The position numbers and the translations under genes are program-made. The notes below the pieces were generated by a model that saw only the letters and a list, made by a program, of their open reading frames with translations, did no database searches and was not told the DNA's origin. Of a stretch of 64,000 nt of DNA, positions 57,065 to 64,000 are shown in pieces; the stretch's first letter is position 1; each line of letters begins with the position of its first letter. This DNA is from Heterobilharzia americana (taxonomy: Eukaryota; Platyhelminthes; Trematoda; Strigeidida; Schistosomatidae). The stretch is taken from contig OX104130.1 in the NCBI GenBank assembly GCA_944470555.2, forward strand, positions 57,259,491-57,323,490, written 5' to 3'.

Positions 57065-59555
57065 AAACAAATTCTCAACTATTGATTGATATTGCCTCCT
57101 GTTGTCAATTAAACCAGCTAGATTCTACGAAAAAGCTCTATTGAATTTAACTAACTGGTGAGCAACCGCTCACTCTAGTCTTTCTGTTTCGTTAACCGAA
57201 TTGGTGTGATCATTACATCAAGCAATCATTTCTTTTGCTCGTAATCAAGCTCATGCTCAATGTTCGTGGTCTAGCTGGTCACAGATCAACTTGCAGAATA
57301 CGTTGGTCATCTTAACGTTTATCTTCTTCAAACCAATGCTCACTTTATAACTGTAGTGTATCTGTAGATGCAGATGATACTTCAAGTGATTTTTCCTCTT
57401 CTGAGGACTGCTATATCAGACTTCGACACTATGATACCTAGAGCGTCATACATTAGTTAATCACATTTATAAACCAGTTGTTTTTGGTACTATTCAACTA
57501 AGTGTGTGTTACAGCAATCGATGAGTAGTATTAGAACTATAAACAGTAATGCGAAAAGAAACTCAACTATGATAATAGGTTAGAACAAAGTACAAAAACT
57601 GTTTAGCCGTAGACCTGTCTCACAGTATGGAATTATAGTTTCAGTGAAAGAGAAACTTTTGTATCAGACAGGACCAAAAAACGAACTGCATTATTCTGTG
57701 ATCTACTAGCAGGTATAGCGAAGTAGTAGTTGTTGTTGTAGTACTTGACGCAGCATGTTTTCACATCAAAATCACCAATATTTGAAATCTAACGCAATAA
57801 AAATATGCCTAGCATCATGGTGAATCTCAAGAAGTAATAATTAAGGTAACAGTTTAAACTGCATCACGTACAGTTGTGTTTGCGTAAACGTTGACTGAGT
57901 TAGACAAGTTCGATTTCTAAATAGTTTTGCATTATTTTTTTCTCACTTATAAATAAGAAAAAATCACCAACATAAAAGACAAAGAAAGCAGTTAGTTTAT
58001 CTCGGGAGATCCTTAAAATGACTGGGGATTTTGATGTTTATGCACCAATAAGTAAGCATAAAAAATATAACATGAAGTGTTGGTCAAGTCATGTTAATTG
58101 AATTGACAAACAATAAATAACACATACATCGGGGTAGGCGAACTAACTCATCTTTACTGTCGTAAACTAACATTTTTTTGCTGTGAGAACTTGCGGTTGG
58201 TTGAAGATAAATCAGAGTGACCAGTAGGTTATTGTGAATGCACTATTCTGTAAATAAACTTCAATGATTCACTCACCACTTTTCATGCTACTTTGTAAAC
58301 TAGTTTATTCATTACACCAAAAGGCGAACTCTTCTCGGCTATAAAACCTGATCTAGTTCGTGAATAACTACCGAGTTAATATTCTACTGTTTTATATGAG
58401 GAAACTTTTAAGAATGGTCGATAAAACCAGTTGTTCTAGCGACCTATGGGACAGGCTACAAAGCATTTTATATTTATACAGACATAACGAAAATAAGATA
58501 GATTTTTACACTCTGTTCAACTTGTGTTATAAATGACAGTAAATCTACGTGACTCACTACCTGCGTCTTTTTTGGATAAATTTCTGTTCGAACATACAAA
58601 TCTAGGTGTATTGTGTTTAGATTTCTTAAAAGTGGACTACACATAGAACCCTATATTATATTATAAGGTAAAAAGGAACAGTCATTTCTGTCTGAACAAA
58701 GAAACCTGAAAATTGGACAGGCTACGTGCAATTCATTTATCGGTGAATGCAAACAAGAGGTAAAAAGCAGTTGAAATGTTTACCAGTGTAGTGAAGTGAA
58801 TTCATTCATCGAAAGGTCATTAAAAAAAGCTACATTGTAAGTGTAGTAATAAATCCACGTATATGAATAATTTTTTTCTATACATGCATAAGAGGACAGT
58901 AAAGAAATCCCATCCCTTCACATTAGCTTTAGATTATATCGACTAATATATCCAACCTTATTCTATTCGTGATCCACAGAGAGGTATCTTGTCTCAGGAT
59001 TTTTATTTTCATCTCGCCTAACTCAGTTGTTTTTGTGACCTGTTGCATTTAATCGGATTAGCAAGAAGTTGCCCTACAAAAGAATTGCAAGGTGACAAAC
59101 AAACATGAATTTTAAGTTGGCGAATTGCAAATTCCCAGTAATCCTGCAGATCCTTAGATCTTAACAAAACTAACAGGTATGTTTCAGTGAATCATGCGAG
59201 AAAAAAGAGGAACAATGGGCAGGTACTTAGCGAATTTTACTAACCTAAATTTAGTACCTGTTAGGTATAAAAAGGTGCTAGGAAGTTTGTGTAGGATGGT
59301 AAATACTTTAATAAAAAATGTGACTTAGTGTGTTGATGATATTGGTTATTTTGGACAATGATTTAGTCTGAAGAGTCGAAAAGAAACGTGAATGCTTTCA
59401 TAGCGAGAGTTTACTGCTCAGAATATCTCTGTTCCCCAGTGGCCCAACGTAACCCCTGGAAATAGATGATAAGCAGAGGTTACGGACACCACGTGAGTCA
59501 ACATGTAGTCAGAAAATGAGAACAGTTTGATCGATGAGGTTTTGAACTTAGACTT
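57065..59555. other. Intergenic, no recognisable gene
   Basis: AT-rich sequence without long frames or known repeats. Confidence 0.45.
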
Positions 59556-59559
59556 GACT

Positions 59560-59765
59560 GATGCGTCTACAACAGCCTACTAGAAGACATGATCTTGGCT
59601 GGGATAAGATAGTGTTTTTAAAAAAAGCTGAACTTATACCAAAAGGCAGCAATAATCTACGCAGTTATGGACTGTCTCTGTGAATTGTGCAGTTAAGTGT
59701 AGACTACCAGGCCAAGTTTTTCGAGATGTGTAGAATCAGTGGTTGGGTGCAATAGTTGTCATGTT
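59560..59765 (+). mobile_element. Possible short LINE RT relic
   Basis: One plus frame reads KAELIPKGSNNLRSYGLSL near 59627-59680, resembling the PK-G---NYRPISL box of CR1/Jockey RTs. The match is too short to be sure. Confidence 0.35.
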
Positions 59766-60029
59766 TCGAAGTCTTTCATAGTCATGCTGATTCAGACACT
59801 TTCACATTTATCTAAATATTAAGAATCCTGTTACTCTTTATTCACGAGTTACCGTTCAACTCGTAACCCTTCTGTTTATTTTAATGTTGTCATGCTTCTG
59901 TCCACTTCCTAACTCTCTGCTATACTAAAGTGTATCAGTTTATTTTCATATTCCAATGTTTATTCGATGCAACACACGGTGATACAGTATTACTTACTGG
60001 ATACTTAAATCAAAAACTTCAACAAGTAA

Positions 60030-61860
60030 ATGGGAGAAAAACACCTTCTGAGTAAGAAAGAATATACCAATGAAACACTATCGATGACCAGTCGAACAAA
60101 GTGGGTAGTCAGTCTTTCAACTAGAGAATTAAGCTCAGCTGAAGTAAACCTTCTCGAGAAAGGACTAAACTTAAACATAACAGTAGTTCAGCCCAAACCT
60201 GAAGAAGTAATACCCAGCTCACAATTAGTATCGAGCTCAGCAGATAGGACAAATGCTGATGGGGTCCGTTCACAATTTGCAGCAACACTAAAACACCAAA
60301 AGAGAGACAAAACTTAGCGAAACCAGAAATGTTAGTATTGGAAAATTTAAGAAATGACATTACTATATTAATTGATAAATCTGAGAAAGGCAACTATATA
60401 GTAGTTGTGGATAAGGCGTATTGCTTAAAGATAGTAAGTGAACATGTCCAAACAGAACTAGATGAGGAAATTAGAGAATCTGTAAACACAGTTGTGAGCA
60501 AAATTAAGTTCAAAAGTGATCTGGTATGTCGAATGAAGCCATCTCTTAGTGGGTCTAATTGGTTTAATTTGGTACCCAATTCTAAAAATTCCAGTAGGAT
60601 CTATGGTACCATTAATAAACATAAACCAGGTTGTAATTTGTTTGGTGGTGGCTAGCAGTGGACACCAAGTTATCTTACTAGGCAATAGTTGACTTTAGAA
60701 ATTCGACAACACGTAACCTCTCTAAATATTTAGATACAATATTATGTTGTCTTAGAAATCGTTCTAAGTTTAAGATCATCAATTCTTCTGGTTCGAAACA
60801 AAAACTAAATAATGTACAATTAGAAGAGAGAAATAAAATAGTCCGTTGTGATGCGATTACCCTCTATACAAATGCTTCAGTTATTGCGGCACTTGAGATA
60901 CTTAGAAATGATTTTACCCCTGACCATGAACTCAGTAACAGAACTGAAGTTTCGACTGAAAAATTCATGCGTGGGATACAGTTATGTCTAACCTCTATAG
61001 TTTTTAAATCCCAAGACAAAATATGTGGGCAGACAGAATGGGTAACGATGGGATACCAATATATCCGATCGTACCAGATGTATGTGTGGTCAGTTGGGTA
61101 AAAATATCATCAGGAACATTCCAATCTACCTCAGAAGTACAGTGGCCATATGTAGTTGACACATTCACTGTACTGAAATTAGAGCATGCCAAGAGATTCT
61201 CTACACGAATCAACTCTATAGTAGATTCAATCTAAGCTACCCATGAAATGGGAAATGAAGGGGGAGAATTATCTATGTTGGGTTTCAAAACTAAGAGAAT
61301 AGAAGAGAACAGTTTAGATACCAGTGTTTGCAGGAAACAATTACACATGAGTACGTACTTGGTTTCGCATCCTGTTACCCGGTATCTGTAGAGGTAGGCT
61401 TAGTAGAATATCTCAGCAATCGAGGTGACAGTCTGCCTACAAAATCAGAAAATCTAGATAAAGAAATCAAGCAAGATAAAAAGCATTTCTACGTACTAGC
61501 CACTCTTTGAAGTTTATTAAAAATTGTACAAATACTCATAGGAGAAGGTACACTAGTATTAGTGGCATTTGGAACATGCCTAAGAGGGAACTCACATCCA
61601 CTCTAGTGTTGCCATATAACGATAGGACGTCGAAAATTCTAAAAGGGGATCGTCGCAATGCCGGGGTTAGGGTGTCATGAACTAACCAAGTTAGAAATTG
61701 TATCATCCATAAATCCAACTGATCAAAATAAACTTATCTATCAAATACCATGGGATGATAACGAGGAAAAGCACATAGGACAAAGTGGTCAGTCGGAACT
61801 AGTCAGGATTTCAGAACACAATATACAATAACAGGCCCTTAGAAAATAGTTAACCCGGAG
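60030..61860 (+). mobile_element. Decayed Penelope-like retroelement
   Basis: Plus-strand pieces in order: 60030-60317, with LSSAEVNLLEKGLNLNITVV (the conserved N-terminal L-LL-KGL-F box of Penelope RTs); 60329-60655, with TILIDKSEKGNYIVVVDK (equivalent of I-PADKG-AVVI) and SRIYGTINKHKP (equivalent of RFYGLPKIHKP); about 60840-61060, with VRCDAITLYTNASVIAALEI (RT motif A, like FD--SLYTN-P) and EWVTMGYQY (equivalent of G-AMGSP). The YADD region is not visible. Near 61730-61830 LIYQIPWDDNEEKHIGQSGQ has the pattern of a GIY-YIG endonuclease, which marks Penelope-like elements. All parts are broken by stops and shifts. Ends are not defined. Confidence 0.8.
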
Positions 61861-61900
61861 AAAATCTCAACCATCCCTCTCTATCATATGCTTTCCTACG

Positions 61901-61930
61901 CTATGCTATGCTATGCTATGCTATGCTATG
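61901..61930 (+). repeat. (CTATG)6 microsatellite
   Basis: Six perfect units with degenerate neighbours, just downstream of the Penelope-like relic. Confidence 0.95.
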
Positions 61931-61934
61931 CCAT

Positions 61935-62356
61935 GACTCACAATCACTATGTATATCAGGTAGGATAGAGAGACGGTTCCGAAATAGAATTGGATAGCCA
62001 TGTGAAGCGACAGATTGATTACCCAATCTTTGTTTATCGAATCCATATATGTAACGCAAATGGTTCATCCCACAGTCCTAATATTACGGCCATTCAGATG
62101 AAAGAATGAAGAGCTGCTGGGTTATGAAAGTAGACTTGGAAATTTGTGTGATTACCGTGATCTGATTATGAGCAATAAATTGTGTTTGAAATGTCATCTA
62201 TTAAATAATACTATATTAATGTGCATTAAATCAAATAAACAATGTAAAATGGAATTATCCTCTGCAACATTGCCCAAGTTTTATGCTTATATGTCAAGTT
62301 AAATCTACGCAGTCATGTGAGTGGTTGCATTTTGTTATATATCGATATCATTTTTG
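61935..62356. other. No recognisable gene
   Basis: AT-rich sequence between two retroelements. Confidence 0.4.
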
Positions 62357-64000
62357 AACCTCGCCTGGTTAACTAGTTTACTAGTTACTAGCCGGTCCTA
62401 AGCCCGGGTAAACAGGGAAGGTTGGGCATAGGGCTAGCAACCCTACCCCGTAAAACAAATCTAACCGCTAAAGAAACTTCAAAGCACAAACAAAATATAA
62501 AAAATGAAAACAAACTTATTCCCCGCTGGAATCGGAGAGGCGAAATGACGCCAGTTGGTGAAAGCCTTCGGGAAGCCAATTGGCCGATGTGTCTTCTCTC
62601 GATGAAAGCGAAAGTAAACGTGGGGACATGGAATGTCCGCACGATGTTTGAACCCAGTAAGGCAGCCCAGATTGCAAGGGAGATGAGAAGGTATAACATC
62701 GAAGTGCTTGGGATTTGCGAAAGCAGATGGAATGGGAGTGGACTCTCCAAACTGTCAACTGGAGAATCAATAATCTACTCCGATATTGTGACCCAGACGC
62801 CAACCACGAGCACACTGAGGGAGTGGCTATCATGATGTCCCCAACAGCATCGAAGGCTCTCCCTCATGCAGTGGGAACCAATCTCCTCTTGCAGGATCAT
62901 GACATCAAGCTTCAACTCAAAATTAAGGAAGGTTACAATCATACAATGTTATGCACCCACAAATAATGCAGAGCAAGAGAAAAAGGAGGATTTCTACAGA
63001 CAACTTCAATCAACACTGGACAAGATGTCAGTTGGCGATATCAAAATTCTGATGGGCGACATGAATGCCAAACTGGGAGGGGACAACACAGGAAGAGAAC
63101 TAACCATGGGTCGAGAGGCGCTAGGTGAAATGAATGAGAATGGAGAATTGTTTGCAGAATTCTGTGCATTCAACGATTTGGTGATTGGAGGCAGTGTGTT
63201 CAGGCACAAAGATATCCACAAAGCGAGCGACATGGACTTCACCAGATGGACACACTAAAAATCAAATCGACTTTATCTCAATCTCAAGAAAATGGAGACG
63301 CAGTCTACTTAACACAAGGTCAAGAAGAGGAGCAGATGTAGGTTCAGACCACTATCTAGTGCAAGGAACCTTCCAAATCAAGTTGAAAGCCTTCAAGGAA
63401 GCTGGTGATAGACCTCAATTCAAGTACAACACTCGGAAACTGAAGGATGAAACTACAAAGGAGATCTTCAAAGCAGCCATCAAGACAAAATGGGAGACAT
63501 CGAGGGACATCCCTGAAGAAACCTGTGTGGAAGAACACAGGAAGAGCACTCTTTGAAAGCTAGGTGGAAAGAAACCTGCACAACAGTATTAGGAAGGAAG
63601 AAGAATCAAGACAAGGAATGGATCTCGACGGATACCCGGAAGCTGATAGAGCAGGGAGAGGAGGATGGTGAAGCAGAAGATAAACCAGTGCAAGGATGCT
63701 CAACGACAAGAGGAACTGAGCACAATGTATAAAGCACTGGACAAAGAAGTGAAGAAGAGTGCACGCAAAGACAAAAGACACTTCTACGACACACTGGCAA
63801 GTGAAGCAGAACAGGCTGCAGGTAAGAGAGACCTGACGACATTGTATCAAATAACCAGGTTGCTATCAGGGAAGAGACCAACACAGATGAAACCAATAAA
63901 AGATGAAGAAGGAAATTTAATTACAAAAGAAGAGAAACAGAGGAAACAATGGGCCGACCACTTCAAGAAGCTCTTGAATCGACCACACCACCACCTGCAC
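62357..64000 (+). mobile_element. RTE-like LINE, family A copy 3, runs off the window
   Basis: Starts with the family A leader at 62357 (ACCTCGCCTGGTTAACTAG). EEP endonuclease pieces: 62545-62835 (NVGTWNVRTMFEPSKAAQIA; LGICESRWNGSG), 62866-63258 (GDMNAKLGGDNTGRELTMGR; FCAFNDLVIGGSVFRHKD) and 63185-63556 (IDFISISRKWRRSLLNTRSR; GADVGSDHYLV, the catalytic SDH). The linker [20 protein letters not shown] follows near 63750-63800. At least three frame changes show it is inactive at its 5' half. The RT lies beyond 64000. It is opposite in orientation to copies 1 and 2. Confidence 0.85.

Noticed and set aside
1..64000. CRISPR arrays, rRNA genes, bacterial operons or integrated viral genomes
   Set aside because: No regularly spaced repeats, rRNA-like sequence, ribosome-binding-site/operon structure or viral genome was seen. 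The gypsy element is an ordinary LTR retrotransposon relic with no envelope-like gene visible.

Overview
The window looks like nuclear DNA of a parasitic flatworm, most probably a schistosome blood fluke. It is AT-rich and dominated by retrotransposon debris. The two cellular genes use very short introns (35 to 84 bp) mixed with kilobase-long ones. Several tRNA-derived short repeats carry hammerhead-ribozyme cores, which is a known feature of Schistosoma repeats. The species is inferred; no database search was possible. Cellular genes: (1) a five-exon Ral-type small GTPase on the + strand, coding exons between 33830 and 42225, 195 aa, with all G motifs, the Ral effector sequence and a CaaX-type end. 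(2) A five-exon + strand gene at 50875-52122, 344 aa, whose middle resembles the conserved C-terminal region of nucleolar protein 4 (NOL4/NOL4L). Layout: 1-13 kb holds two decayed CR1/Jockey-like LINE relics around a full-length but broken RTE-like LINE (family A, 5151-8450, minus). 12.7-13.9 kb is an old diverged inverted repeat. 15-19 kb is the best-preserved LINE here (family B, minus), with one long 779-aa frame and one obvious single-base break; it lies between the A and B boxes of a tRNA-like repeat. 20-33 kb is a nest: an old family B copy is split by a gypsy-type LTR retrotransposon (22718-32100, minus), which is itself split by a family A copy (22757-26035) and a 5'-truncated family B copy (27200-29212). 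Target-site duplications support every level. 33.8-42.2 kb is the Ral gene, whose introns hold LINE and SINE pieces. 42.7-43.8 kb is a nearly perfect palindrome with two 512-bp arms. 46-57 kb carries defective family A copies sharing the same lesions, a cluster of tRNA-like/hammerhead repeats and the NOL4-like gene. 60.0-61.9 kb is a decayed Penelope-like element with RT and GIY-YIG remnants. From 62.36 kb a family A element runs off the right end. How it fits together: apart from the two host genes, the content is explained by LINE reverse transcription. Families A and B supply endonuclease and RT of the RTE type; defective family A copies and the SINEs probably depended on such enzymes in trans. 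The gypsy and Penelope elements are independent lineages. I saw no CRISPR array, no rRNA, no convincing functional tRNA gene and nothing bacterial. The most notable items are the 1.06-kb palindrome, the hammerhead-bearing SINEs, and the perfect-TSD but already defective family A copy inside the Ral gene.
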